A stretch of 64,000 nucleotides of DNA from Saprospiraceae bacterium. Its GTDB lineage: Bacteria; Bacteroidota; Bacteroidia; Chitinophagales; Saprospiraceae. Under the pieces are notes generated by a model. It was given only the letters and a program-made list of their open reading frames with translations, did not search any database and was not told the DNA's origin. The position numbers were made by a program, and so were the translations under genes. Of this stretch, positions 50,788 through 59,193 are shown piece by piece. Within the stretch, counting starts at the first letter, position 1. Every line of letters starts with the position of its first letter. The stretch spans positions 1 through 64,000 of the forward strand of contig JAIXOO010000043.1 of the NCBI GenBank assembly GCA_027486765.1, written 5' to 3'.

Positions 50788-51113
50788 ATCTTTATCGCCA
50801 AACTATCATGGATGTTTTGGATGCCTATGTTGAAAAGCGTAAAGTTTCAGCAGATAATGCAGAAATGATCACGATTTTTGACCAAACTAAGGATCATTAT
50901 CAAGTCCTGGCAATGGGGTGGCGTAAATATGAACGTATTTACCTGGTCGTTTTTCACTTTGACATTAAGGACGGAAAAATTTGGGCTCAACAAAATGCTT
51001 CTGATTATGATATCATCGGAGATATTGAAGCAAAGGGAGTGCCTAAATCAGATATTGTTTTAGCCTTTCATGCACCCAGCATGCGTAAGTACACTGATTA
51101 TGCTGCAGCCTAA
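50775..51113 (+). CDS. xisI: XisI-family protein
   Basis: 112 residues: LNLYRQTIMDVLDAYVEKR, FDQTKDHYQVLAMGWRKYER, VVFHFDIKDGKIWAQQNASD and DIVLAFHAPSMRKYTDYAAA follow the XisI family. It always accompanies XisH and the start codon lies within the xisH reading frame (13-bp overlap), so both are translationally coupled. Sequence is small and compact with no enzyme motif; it may bind and control XisH, like an antitoxin or inhibitor, which is inference. Confidence 0.92.
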   Translation: MDKLNLYRQTIMDVLDAYVEKRKVSADNAEMITIFDQTKDHYQVLAMGWRKYERIYLVVFHFDIKDGKIWAQQNASDYDIIGDIEAKGVPKSDIVLAFHAPSMRKYTDYAAA

Positions 51114-51152
51114 AGTTATACGATCAAGGTTGATGAAATTTATCTAGGCATT

Positions 51153-51509
51153 CTAACTAATGTGCACATAAGCCCGCTCCACCACGCCGGCCAGGGGGGG
51201 ATTCTTTTTACTCAATTTCACTTCAATTTTAGTAGCAAAAGGAAACTGCATCTTTAGCCGGTTGTAAATGCGCTGCGCCAGGGTCTCGATCAGGCGGGTG
51301 GTCTTTTTCATTTCCATTTTGCAAATCTCGTAGATCATCTCGTAATTGACCGTGCCGGTGAGGTCGTCGGCCATGGTCGTCTCACGCATACTTTTGTCCC
51401 CTATTTGCACGTAAACATCTACAATGAAATACGTGTTAGTAAGTTGTTCTTCTTCATAGTAGCCATGATTGGCAAAAAACTGCATACCCTCTAGCGCAAT
51501 CGTCGTCAT
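51153..51509 (-). CDS. folB: Dihydroneopterin aldolase
   Basis: 118 residues, normal FolB length. The enzyme converts dihydroneopterin to 6-hydroxymethyl-dihydropterin in folate synthesis. Family marks are EGMQFFANHGYYEEEQ at the start (with the pterin-binding segment), TVNYEMIYEICKMEM and LIETLAQRIYNRL (Glu for pterin), and KNPPLAGVVERAYVHI near the end (catalytic Lys). It is convergent with xisI and divergent from the acyl-CoA dehydrogenase. Other folate genes are not adjacent, although pabB is 5 kb downstream. Confidence 0.94.
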   Translation of the reverse strand: MTTIALEGMQFFANHGYYEEEQLTNTYFIVDVYVQIGDKSMRETTMADDLTGTVNYEMIYEICKMEMKKTTRLIETLAQRIYNRLKMQFPFATKIEVKLSKKNPPLAGVVERAYVHIS

Positions 51510-51560
51510 AAAAGCGGATTTAACGGCGCGAAAATACTAAAACTGAGTAGGATAAATCCG

Positions 51561-51568
51561 TATTTTTG
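51561..51568 (+). promoter_or_regulatory. Bacteroidota-type -7 box (TATTTTTG)
   Basis: TATTTTTG fits TAnnTTTG, 46 bp before the start of the acyl-CoA dehydrogenase gene. Confidence 0.45.
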
Positions 51569-51614
51569 TAGATTGAATGAATAATTGCAATCCTAACCAC
51601 AAAAAACAAACAGT

Positions 51615-52838
51615 ATGTCCTTAGAAAATGGGGCGAGCACACCGCCAATTCAGAAGCGAGCACGTGAGGATCGCTTTCAGGGGCACGATTATTACAACAT
51701 TGACGAGCTGCTCAGCGAAGACCACCTCTTGGCCCGCGATGCAGTGCGTACCTGGGTCAAACAAGAAGTAACTCCCATCATTGAAGAATATGCAGATCGG
51801 GCACAGTGCCCCACTCATTTGTTCAAAGGACTGGCTGAAATTGGCGCTTTTGGGCCCAGCTTGCCCGAAGAATACGGCGGTGGTGGCATGGATGAAATTG
51901 CCTATGGCATCATCATGCAGGAGCTGGAACGTGGCGATTCCGGAATCCGCTCCATGGCCTCGGTACAAGGATCGCTGGTGATGTACCCGATCTACCGCTT
52001 TGGCTCGGAGGAGCAACGCCGCAAATACCTCCCCAAACTGGGCAATGGCGACTTCATCGGCTGTTTTGGCCTGACCGAGCCCGATCATGGTTCCAACCCC
52101 AATGGCATGGTCACCAACATCAAAGAAGATGGGGATTCCTACATCCTCAATGGAGCCAAAATGTGGATCACCAACTCCCCCCTTGCTGACGTAGCCGTGG
52201 TCTGGGCCAAAGACGAAGGTGGCGTAGTACGCGGCGTGATTGTCGAACGCGACATGAAGGGTTTTTCCGCTCCCGAAATTCATGGCAAGTGGTCACTGCG
52301 TGCTTCCATTACCGGTGAATTGGTTTTTGAAGATGTACGGGTGCCCAAAAGCAACATCCTACCCAATGTACAAGGCATGAAAGGGCCATTATCCTGCCTG
52401 TCCAAAGCCCGTTATGGCATCGCTTGGGGCGTGATTGGTGCCGCCATGGATTGTTACGATTCGGCGCTGCGGTATTCCAAAGAACGGATGCAGTTTGGCC
52501 GGCCCATTGGGCAATTCCAGTTGACGCAGAAAAAGTTGGCCGAAATGATCACCGAGATCACCAAAGCCCAACTGCTGGCCTGGCGCCTAGGTACGCTGGC
52601 CAACCAGGGCAAAGCGACCCCCGCACAAATCTCTATGGCCAAACGCAACAACGTACACATGGCCCTGGAAGTAGCCCGCGAGGCCCGGCAGATCCACGGT
52701 GGCATGGGCATCACCAACGAATACCCGGTAATGCGCCACATGATGAACCTCGAAACCGTGCTCACCTATGAGGGTACCCACGATATTCACCTGCTGATTA
52801 CGGGCCATGATGTGACCGGACTCAATGCTTTTCAATAA
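51615..52838 (+). CDS. Glutaryl-CoA dehydrogenase-like acyl-CoA dehydrogenase
   Basis: 407 residues with the three-domain acyl-CoA dehydrogenase fold. CFGLTEPDHGSNP and GAKMWITNSPLADV bind FAD, KERMQFGRPIGQFQLTQKKL and QIHGGMGITNEYPVMRH are family patterns. The catalytic base Glu386 lies in YEGTHDIH (385-392), the form found in glutaryl-CoA dehydrogenase, which oxidises and decarboxylates glutaryl-CoA to crotonyl-CoA in lysine and tryptophan breakdown. No other gene of that pathway is adjacent. A terminator-like hairpin follows at 52893. Confidence 0.92.
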   Translation: MSLENGASTPPIQKRAREDRFQGHDYYNIDELLSEDHLLARDAVRTWVKQEVTPIIEEYADRAQCPTHLFKGLAEIGAFGPSLPEEYGGGGMDEIAYGIIMQELERGDSGIRSMASVQGSLVMYPIYRFGSEEQRRKYLPKLGNGDFIGCFGLTEPDHGSNPNGMVTNIKEDGDSYILNGAKMWITNSPLADVAVVWAKDEGGVVRGVIVERDMKGFSAPEIHGKWSLRASITGELVFEDVRVPKSNILPNVQGMKGPLSCLSKARYGIAWGVIGAAMDCYDSALRYSKERMQFGRPIGQFQLTQKKLAEMITEITKAQLLAWRLGTLANQGKATPAQISMAKRNNVHMALEVAREARQIHGGMGITNEYPVMRHMMNLETVLTYEGTHDIHLLITGHDVTGLNAFQ

Positions 52839-52892
52839 AAAGTGAAAGCAAAAAGGTAATAATTTGACCGGAAACGGTAGTTTTGTAGGAGT

Positions 52893-52985
52893 GAAAGGCT
52901 TGGCTTTTGATCAGGGTCTGAGTGAAATTTTTGGTTAAAATTGAAATTTTCAGCTCTTCTCAGCGGCTAAGCCTTTCTTTTTTTA
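52893..52985 (+). terminator. Long-stem terminator-like hairpin
   Basis: GAAAGGCTTGGC at 52893-52904 pairs with GGCTAAGCCTTTC at 52965-52977 across about 60 bases, followed by eight Ts. It is 55 bp after the dehydrogenase stop. A TAGTTTTG box at 52878-52885 just before it might instead make the hairpin part of a short transcript of its own. Confidence 0.55.
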
Positions 52986-53079
52986 GGCAAATGGTATAAT
53001 TTGGGTATGAGAAAAGACCATTTGGCACTTTTTCAACGTTCCTTTTCCAATTAGGCAAACTATCCGAAAATACTGTTAT

Positions 53080-54291
53080 ATGAGGAGTGGACTATTCTTT
53101 TTTGGGGCCCTGGTACTTGTTTTCGGAGGAACCAGCAACTTTGCGCAAGCCCAGGAGCAAAAAATTCAACTCAAAAACGCGTCTTTTGAGGATACCCCTC
53201 GTCACAGCCAAACGCCGAGAGACTGGATCGACTGTGGCTTTCCCGGAGAGTCAGAACCAGATGTACAACCCAGCGGCGAGTTTGGGGTAACCATGCTGCC
53301 GCAAGATGGCGATACCTATCTGGGCCTGGTCGTACGCGACAATTCCACCTGGGAAAGGGTCAGCCAACGCCTGACTGGCCCCATGGAAGGGGGCAAATGT
53401 TATGAGTTCAGCATTTATTTGGCCAAAAGCCCACAATACCTGAGCCAGAGCCGGGTAACCGACGAAAAGGTGAACTATGTGCGCAACGCCAAAATACGGA
53501 TTTACGGGGGCTTTTCACCCTGCAGTCGTCAACAATTGCTGGCTGAATCGCCCTTGATCGGCGGCTACACTTGGCGGCAATTCAATTTCAAATTTGAACC
53601 TACCGACGATTTTACCTACATCACCTTTGAGGCATTTTATCAAACGCCCAATTTGTTTCCCTACAATGGCAATATCTTGCTGGACAATGCCTCGGCCTTG
53701 ACGATGGTGCCCTGTAAGGACAAACCACCAGTTGCAATCACCAAAACGATTACGCCACCTCCAGTGAAAGATACCTCGGGTGGTAAAGGCAATGGCCCCA
53801 AAAAGAATCCTCCGGTGATCGAGACCAATAAAAATACAGATCCTCCGGTGGTGGTTAGGGATCCAGTTAAGCCTCCGGTTACGAACACTACGGTGCCTAA
53901 ATCACCCAAAGTGGTAGAAAATCCAAACCTGGATACTTTGACCAATGTCAGCAAAGGCCAAACCATTCGGATTCGCTCCATTGTCTTTACCGTCAATGAT
54001 ACGACGCTCAATCGCAGTTCATATGTGGACCTGGATAAGCTGAACAATTTCCTCAAGACCAACAACAATATCGTCATCGAAATTGGTGGCCATACCAACG
54101 GGCTATGTGATGATTCCTACTGCAATAGTTTATCTTTGCGCCGGGCCAGAGTTGTGGCCAATTATTTGATCAAACATGGAACCACCGCTACACGTTTGCA
54201 GGTGAAAGGTTATGGAAAAACCCAACCCCTGTCGACCATTAAAAACGACCCCTTGAACCAAAGGGTGGAGATAAAAATCCTCGAATTGTAA
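53080..54291 (+). CDS. OmpA-anchored surface protein, tandem copy 1
   Basis: 403 residues. Signal peptide (GLFFFGALVLVFGGTSNFAQAQ), then a domain of about 190 residues starting KNASFEDTPRHSQTPRDW and ending YNGNILLDNASALTMVPC, which looks like a galactose-binding-type beta sandwich. A Pro/Lys/Thr linker (about 215-290) leads to a C-terminal OmpA domain (IVFTVNDTTLNRSSYVDLDK, IEIGGHTNGLCDDSYCNSLS, VKGYGKTQPLSTIKNDPLNQ) that binds peptidoglycan. The protein should anchor in the cell wall and bind a sugar or peptide ligand outside. First of three tandem paralogs. Confidence 0.85.
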   Translation: MRSGLFFFGALVLVFGGTSNFAQAQEQKIQLKNASFEDTPRHSQTPRDWIDCGFPGESEPDVQPSGEFGVTMLPQDGDTYLGLVVRDNSTWERVSQRLTGPMEGGKCYEFSIYLAKSPQYLSQSRVTDEKVNYVRNAKIRIYGGFSPCSRQQLLAESPLIGGYTWRQFNFKFEPTDDFTYITFEAFYQTPNLFPYNGNILLDNASALTMVPCKDKPPVAITKTITPPPVKDTSGGKGNGPKKNPPVIETNKNTDPPVVVRDPVKPPVTNTTVPKSPKVVENPNLDTLTNVSKGQTIRIRSIVFTVNDTTLNRSSYVDLDKLNNFLKTNNNIVIEIGGHTNGLCDDSYCNSLSLRRARVVANYLIKHGTTATRLQVKGYGKTQPLSTIKNDPLNQRVEIKILEL

Positions 54292-54334
54292 GTGTTGGAG
54301 CAGTTTCGTTGGTTCCGCTTTGAAATATCATCTT

Positions 54335-55468
54335 ATGTACAAGTTGTTTTTAGCTGTAGCCGTATTGTTCAGCTCAGTAGGGGCTGGTGTTTTTGCACAA
54401 GACACCTTGATTTACCTGCAAAATCCTTCGTTTGAAGATGCACCCCAGGCCAATCACTTGCCCAAAGGCTGGGTGAATTGCAACGCAGATGCAGCCCTGG
54501 CCCCAGATATCCAACCCAGCGGTGATTTTGGCGTCACTACTCCGGCTCAGCACGGCAAGACCTACATGGCCATGGTGGTACGCGACAACGAAACCTGGGA
54601 AAAAATCAGCCAAAAACTGAGCAAACCACTGAAAGGTGGCAAGTGCTACGAGTTCAAAATTTTCCTGGCGCGGAGTGAAAAATACATTGGTCAAAGTGAA
54701 GCCAAAGGGGGACAAGCCAATTATGGCACCCCGGCCAAACTCCGCATCTATGGCGGCTTCTCGGCTTGTGACCGCCAGTTCTTGTTGGCTGAAACCAACC
54801 TGATTGTACATTTCCGCTGGCTGGAGTACAACTTCCGCTTTGAGCCTACCGGCGATTATACCCACATTACTTTTGAGGCGTTTTACAAAACGCCGAATTT
54901 GTTCCCTTACAACGGCAACCTCTTGCTGGACAATGCCTCGCCCATTACGCCCATCACCGAAGACTGTGAGGAAAAACCGGAAGTAGCCAAGGTGACCCCA
55001 CCTAAAAAAGACAGCGTTGTTGCACCAGTAGCCACTACCCCTCCACCTGCGCCGATTCAGCCACCCGTGGCGGAGGCCAAAGTAGTGCTCAATCCCAACT
55101 TCAGCACCCTCAAAACGGAAGACCTCAGCAAGGGGCAAACCTTCCGCATGTCGAGCATCACGTTTGCGGTCAACGATACCCTCATCAATCGGGCTTCTTA
55201 CCCACAATTGGATGACTTGGTCCGATTTTTGACCAATAACCCAGCCGTACTCATCGAGATTGGTGGCCACACCAACGGCCTGTGTGAAGACAATTTTTGC
55301 AACCGTTTGTCCCAACGCCGGGCTGCCGCCGTCGGGAATTATTTGATCAGCAAAGGGGTTGTAGAAGGGCGCCTGGTGATGAAAGGCTATGGTAAAACAC
55401 AGCCGGTTTCAGCGCTGAAAAACGATCCAAAGAATCAAAGGGTGGATGTAAAGATTTTGGAATTGTAA
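54335..55468 (+). CDS. OmpA-anchored surface protein, tandem copy 2
   Basis: About 377 residues with the same plan as copy 1: signal peptide (MYKLFLAVAVLFSSVGAGVFAQ), N-terminal domain beginning NPSFEDAPQANHLPKGWVN, a shorter Pro-rich linker (about 220-255) and an OmpA domain (FAVNDTLINRASYPQLDDL, VKILEL at the end). The N-terminal domain is more diverged, with a different first disulfide region. ATG 54335 is used; TTG 54320 is five codons earlier. It starts 43 bp after copy 1, so all three copies may be one transcript. Confidence 0.85.
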   Translation: MYKLFLAVAVLFSSVGAGVFAQDTLIYLQNPSFEDAPQANHLPKGWVNCNADAALAPDIQPSGDFGVTTPAQHGKTYMAMVVRDNETWEKISQKLSKPLKGGKCYEFKIFLARSEKYIGQSEAKGGQANYGTPAKLRIYGGFSACDRQFLLAETNLIVHFRWLEYNFRFEPTGDYTHITFEAFYKTPNLFPYNGNLLLDNASPITPITEDCEEKPEVAKVTPPKKDSVVAPVATTPPPAPIQPPVAEAKVVLNPNFSTLKTEDLSKGQTFRMSSITFAVNDTLINRASYPQLDDLVRFLTNNPAVLIEIGGHTNGLCEDNFCNRLSQRRAAAVGNYLISKGVVEGRLVMKGYGKTQPVSALKNDPKNQRVDVKILEL

Positions 55469-55490
55469 AATAAATAAAACTCAACTGGTT

Positions 55491-56619
55491 ATGGAAAAAG
55501 CTAAACTCAGACTATTGGCCACGCTTTGCCTACTATTCGCGGGTGTTGTGTTGTATGGGCAACAAGGGATGATTGTGCTCCGCAATGCTTCTTTTGAGGA
55601 TCAGCCAAACCACAGTCAAACACCGAGGGAATGGATCGATTGTGGGTTTCCTGGTGAATCCGAGCCGGATATCCAGCCCAGTGGGGAATTTGGGGTGGAC
55701 TATGTTGCCTTATGAAGGCGATACCTATCTGGGCATGGTAGTACGAGACAACTCAACCTGGGAACGTGTAAGTCAGCGCCTCAGCAAGCCGATGGCCCAG
55801 GGCAGTTGTTATGAATTTAGTATTTACCTGGCCAAAAGCCCACAATACTTAAGCCAAAGCCGGACGACGGATGAAAGAGTAAATTATGTCCGCAATGCCA
55901 AACTGCGTATTTATGGGGGAAAGAATCCATGTGATCGCCAGCAATTACTGGCGGAATCAGAACTCGTCGGCAGTTACGACTGGAAGCGCTTTACTTTCAC
56001 CTTTGCTCCTGACGACAATTATACCTTCATCACCTTTGAGGCCTTTTATAAAACGCCCAACCTTTTCCCTTACAACGGAAACATTCTCCTGGACAATGCC
56101 TCAGCGATTGTTCCAATCACTTGTAAAGAGGGAATGTCAGCTTCTGTCAAAGAGGTTGCCGCATCATCAGATACTCTAGTTGGGCAAAACCGGAGCGGTT
56201 GGAAAGATAAAATATCCGATACCTTATCTGGGCAAAGTCCTTCGATCGTGGTAACAGCTCCAGTGGTTCCGAAATTTGTCAAAGGAGAGCCCCTGCCCCT
56301 CAAAGCCATCAAATTTTCTCCCGGCAGCAGCGACCTGCAACGCTCAGGATACGTGACCCTGGATAAATTGATCGAAACCCTGACCCTCAACCCGACGCTG
56401 GTGGTTGAAATCAGTGTACACCTCAATTACCGCTACGACAAAGCCGATGCCGAAGATCTTTCGGTGCAACGAGCGACCACCATCGAGCAATATTTGGTGG
56501 ATAAACTGGTCAAAAAAAGCCGCTTCAAGGTCCGTGGCTACGGCAATGGCCAACCGCTTAATGCGAAACAACTGAGTGATGCGGACGAGCGCGTCGAAAT
56601 CAAGGTGGCCGATTTTTAA
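55491..56619 (+). pseudogene. OmpA-anchored surface protein, tandem copy 3, frameshifted
   Basis: The first part (55491-55715) encodes MEKAKLRLLATLCLLFAG... up to DIQPSGEFGV and then stops; the rest, from TMLPYEGDTYLG to VEIKVADF at 56619, lies in the +1 frame. Compared with copy 1, one G is extra in GGGGTGG at 55692-55698; removing it joins GEFGV to TMLPYEG without any other gap and gives about 375 residues with signal, beta domain and OmpA domain. Either a sequencing error or a true inactivating frameshift. The remaining sequence shows no further stops, arguing for a recent or artefactual event. The linker is shorter than in the other copies. Confidence 0.85.
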
Positions 56620-56630
56620 AAAAGACTTGG

Positions 56631-56670
56631 TAGTGGGGCAAAATGAACATTTATTTTTTTATCGCCCCTT
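56631..56670. repeat. GGGGCAAAATGA...ATCGCCCC block (copy 2)
   Basis: A 40-bp block beginning GTAGTGGGGCAAAATGAACA and ending TTTATCGCCCCTT, nearly identical to the left arm of 12611-12753 (inverted) and to the joined ends of 61688-61980. The ends GGGGC / GCCCC pair, so it forms a short hairpin by itself. It follows the third OmpA paralog. Confidence 0.75.
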
Positions 56671-56760
56671 GTGACCCTACGACAAAAAACCTTTCTAAAT
56701 GTTTAGGGTATATGCAGGGCTTTAATTAGCCTTGCAGCAAAAACACACACCCGACATTGA

Positions 56761-58080
56761 ATGGTAGACCTATCGGCACCCACCTGGCATATATACCGCA
56801 ACAAGCTCGCTGACCCAGCGGCCCTGGAAGCTTTTAAAACCAAGCTGATCCAGTGGTTGGCCCGTTTTGAACAATTCAGCTACCTCGATTCCAATGGGCA
56901 CACCCAGGATGTGTATCAGGCTTATGATTTGCTGGTTGGAGCAGGTTGTTTGGATGCCATCCAAGCGCGGGCGGGGGAGGGGGCTTTTGAACAATTGACC
57001 CAATTCAAAAATCAGTACCCACAGGAATACCTCTTTGGGTATCTGGCTTATGACTTGAAGAACGAGTTGGAACAATTGGATTCCCGCCATCCCGACCCGT
57101 TGGAATGGCCAGATTTGTGCTTTTTTGTACCCGAACACCGCATCTCTGTGCAGGATCAGGTGCTGACGATCGCTTCAGCGACCCGGGCCCCTGAAGCCCT
57201 TTACCAGGAGATTCTACAAACCAAAGCCCAAGTCGCCAAAACAGCCAGAAAAATCGAGCTCCAGCCCCGCATCCAGCGAGAAGATTACCTGCACACCGTA
57301 GCACAAATTCGCCAGGAAATTGGCCGGGGGAACATTTATGAAATGAACTTCTGCCAGGAGTTTTATCATCCCGACTGCGATGTAGATCCTTTTGCCCTGT
57401 TCCAACACCTACGGCTCAAAACGCAGACACCCTTCGCTGCTTTTTTTCGCTGGCAAGCGCATTTTGCCCTCTGCGCCAGCCCGGAGCGCTTTTTGGCCAA
57501 ACGGGGGCAAAAACTGATTTCCCAACCCATCAAAGGCACCATCCGCAGGGGCCAAACCGAGGCAGAAGATGCTGCGCTCAAAACCGAATTGTTCCTCAGT
57601 CCCAAAAATCGCTCCGAAAACGTGATGATCGTAGACCTCGTGCGCAATGACCTGGCCCGCAGTTGCCAGCCGGGTACAGTGAACGTGGAGGAGCTTTTTG
57701 GCATTTATAGCTTCAACACCGTACACCAGATGATTTCGACGGTGACGGGTACTTTGTCCGCCGAAGTTTCAGCCATTGAAGCCATCAAAAGGGCTTTCCC
57801 GATGGGTTCCATGACGGGCGCGCCCAAGCTGCGCAGCATGCAATTGATCGAGCAATTGGAACGGAGCCGCCGGGGGCTGTACTCCGGAGCGATCGGTTAT
57901 TTTGCGCCGAATGGCGATTTTGATTTTAATGTGGTCATCCGCAGTTTGTTGTACCAGCAGGAAAGTGGGTACTTGTCCTTGCAGGTGGGTGGCGCGATTG
58001 TGTTTGACTCCGATCCCGAGGAGGAATATGCGGAGTGTTTGTTGAAGGCGGAAAGGCTGAGAGAGGTGTTGCGAAGCTGA
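56761..58080 (+). CDS. pabB: Aminodeoxychorismate synthase component I-like chorismate-binding enzyme
   Basis: 439 residues. The chorismate-binding core (about 180-435) has PIKGTIRRG at about 256, where the Lys in PIKGT marks PabB rather than TrpE (PIAGT), plus KNRSENVMIVDLVRNDLAR, GSMTGAPKLRSMQLIEQLE and GGAIVFDSDPEEEYAE. The enzyme makes 4-amino-4-deoxychorismate from chorismate and ammonia for p-aminobenzoate and folate. A PabA partner is not nearby. The N-terminal domain (1-170) is the usual TrpE-like part. With folB in the same region, folate supply is represented twice. Confidence 0.9.
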   Translation: MVDLSAPTWHIYRNKLADPAALEAFKTKLIQWLARFEQFSYLDSNGHTQDVYQAYDLLVGAGCLDAIQARAGEGAFEQLTQFKNQYPQEYLFGYLAYDLKNELEQLDSRHPDPLEWPDLCFFVPEHRISVQDQVLTIASATRAPEALYQEILQTKAQVAKTARKIELQPRIQREDYLHTVAQIRQEIGRGNIYEMNFCQEFYHPDCDVDPFALFQHLRLKTQTPFAAFFRWQAHFALCASPERFLAKRGQKLISQPIKGTIRRGQTEAEDAALKTELFLSPKNRSENVMIVDLVRNDLARSCQPGTVNVEELFGIYSFNTVHQMISTVTGTLSAEVSAIEAIKRAFPMGSMTGAPKLRSMQLIEQLERSRRGLYSGAIGYFAPNGDFDFNVVIRSLLYQQESGYLSLQVGGAIVFDSDPEEEYAECLLKAERLREVLRS

Positions 58081-58146
58081 TCATTTTTTGATCCTAAATG
58101 GGAACAACAAGGCAGGGGCGAATGATTCTAATTTTTAGTGCTGGCG

Positions 58147-58405
58147 CTGGTACAAGTCTTATGAAGTTTTTTGAAATAACCGTTCTCAAATCCTAGGCTC
58201 GAAGCGCATGAATTGCCTCCAGCTTTAGCTGGTGGATAAGCAGTGAACTCTAGTTTTTGGGCTTTAGCCCCATTTGCAAAATTGAGTTTTGGGCTAAAGC
58301 CCATTCAAGTTCTGGCCATTGATCCACCAGCTAAAGCTGGAGGCAATTCAATCGACAGGGCCTAAAGAACGGTTTTTTCAAAAAACTTCATCAGACTTGT
58401 ACCAG
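58147..58405. repeat. Nested palindromic element, about 260 bp, with REP-like core (copy 2 of GGGCTTTAGCCC family)
   Basis: Outer arms of about 45 bp: CTGGTACAAGTCTTATGAAG with following TTTTTTGAAATAACCGTTCT (58147-58188), inverse at 58365-58405. A second pair is ATTGCCTCCAGCTTTAGCTG (58211 on) against CAGCTAAAGCTGGAGGCAAT (to 58347). In the centre, TTTGGGCTTTAGCCC and GGGCTAAAGCCC (58257-58302) repeat the core seen at 17976-18019. It fills most of the gap 58081-58431 between pabB and the convergent madM. Confidence 0.9.
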
Positions 58406-58431
58406 CCAAGGTGGTTTTTCTTGTGATCACT

Positions 58432-59190
58432 TTAATAGAACATTCGAACAAGCAAAAACAACGCCGAAGGGCACAACAAACAGCCCAACCCCGTATAAAA
58501 CGTCGCCGTCATCGCCCCGTAAGGCACCAGTTTTGGGTCGGTAGCAGCCAGCCCTGCGGCCACCCCACTCGTGGTACCCATCAATCCACCGTAAATCATC
58601 GCTGCCTGGGGCGTATTCAAACCAATGAAGCGGGCCATCAAAGGGGTTCCAATCGTCACCAAAATGGACTTGACCACTCCGGCTGCGATGCTGATCGCCA
58701 CCACATCCGAACCCGCGCCAACTGCCGTACCCGTCACCGGACCCACCACAAAAGTGCAGGCACCCGCGCCAATGGTCGTGATGCTCGCCGCATCCTGATA
58801 CCCCATCGCAATGGCAATCACTGCTCCGGCAAAAAAGGACAAAACCACCCCCACCAGGAGCGAAACCACCCCGGCCAAACCCGTTTTTTTGATGATGCCA
58901 AAACTGACTCCCATCGCGGTGGAAACAATGGTAAAATCGCGGAACATCGCCCCACCCATCAATTCAAAACCCGACAACACCTTGATGTCGGCAATGCCCT
59001 TGCTGCCGCCCGTCGCCAACCCGGCAAAATAGGCCAGTACCAGCCCACTAAAAATGGCAATCGCCGAGCCAGGGATTTTTTTATTCGTCAAAATTTTGGA
59101 CAAATACTCTGCTGCAATCATCAGCAATCCCGTCACCAAAAAGGCTACGATGAGGCCATTTTTGACCAAAACTGTGGTAATGTAATCCAT
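58432..59190 (-). CDS. madM: Malonate transporter subunit MadM
   Basis: 252 residues with about nine hydrophobic helices. Glycine-rich motifs such as TIGAGACTFVVGPVTGTAVG and GGLMGTTSGVAAGLAATDPK are typical of MadM, the larger part of the two-subunit sodium/malonate symporter MadLM of Malonomonas rubra. It should take up malonate across the inner membrane together with MadL. The upstream madL ends 3 bp before it, so the two are coupled. No malonate decarboxylase genes are in the window, which leaves the fate of malonate open. Confidence 0.88.
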   Translation of the reverse strand: MDYITTVLVKNGLIVAFLVTGLLMIAAEYLSKILTNKKIPGSAIAIFSGLVLAYFAGLATGGSKGIADIKVLSGFELMGGAMFRDFTIVSTAMGVSFGIIKKTGLAGVVSLLVGVVLSFFAGAVIAIAMGYQDAASITTIGAGACTFVVGPVTGTAVGAGSDVVAISIAAGVVKSILVTIGTPLMARFIGLNTPQAAMIYGGLMGTTSGVAAGLAATDPKLVPYGAMTATFYTGLGCLLCPSALFLLVRMFY

Positions 59191-59193
59191 CGT

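Noticed and set aside
54374-55315. 313-codon minus-strand frame over the second OmpA paralog
   Set aside because: Lies opposite a gene with signal peptide and OmpA domain, and is not present in the paralogs.
55573-55698. Start of the third OmpA paralog at an ATG in the second frame (55573)
   Set aside because: The first 42 residues of that frame do not resemble the paralogs, while the other frame (55491-55697) does; the frameshift explanation is better.
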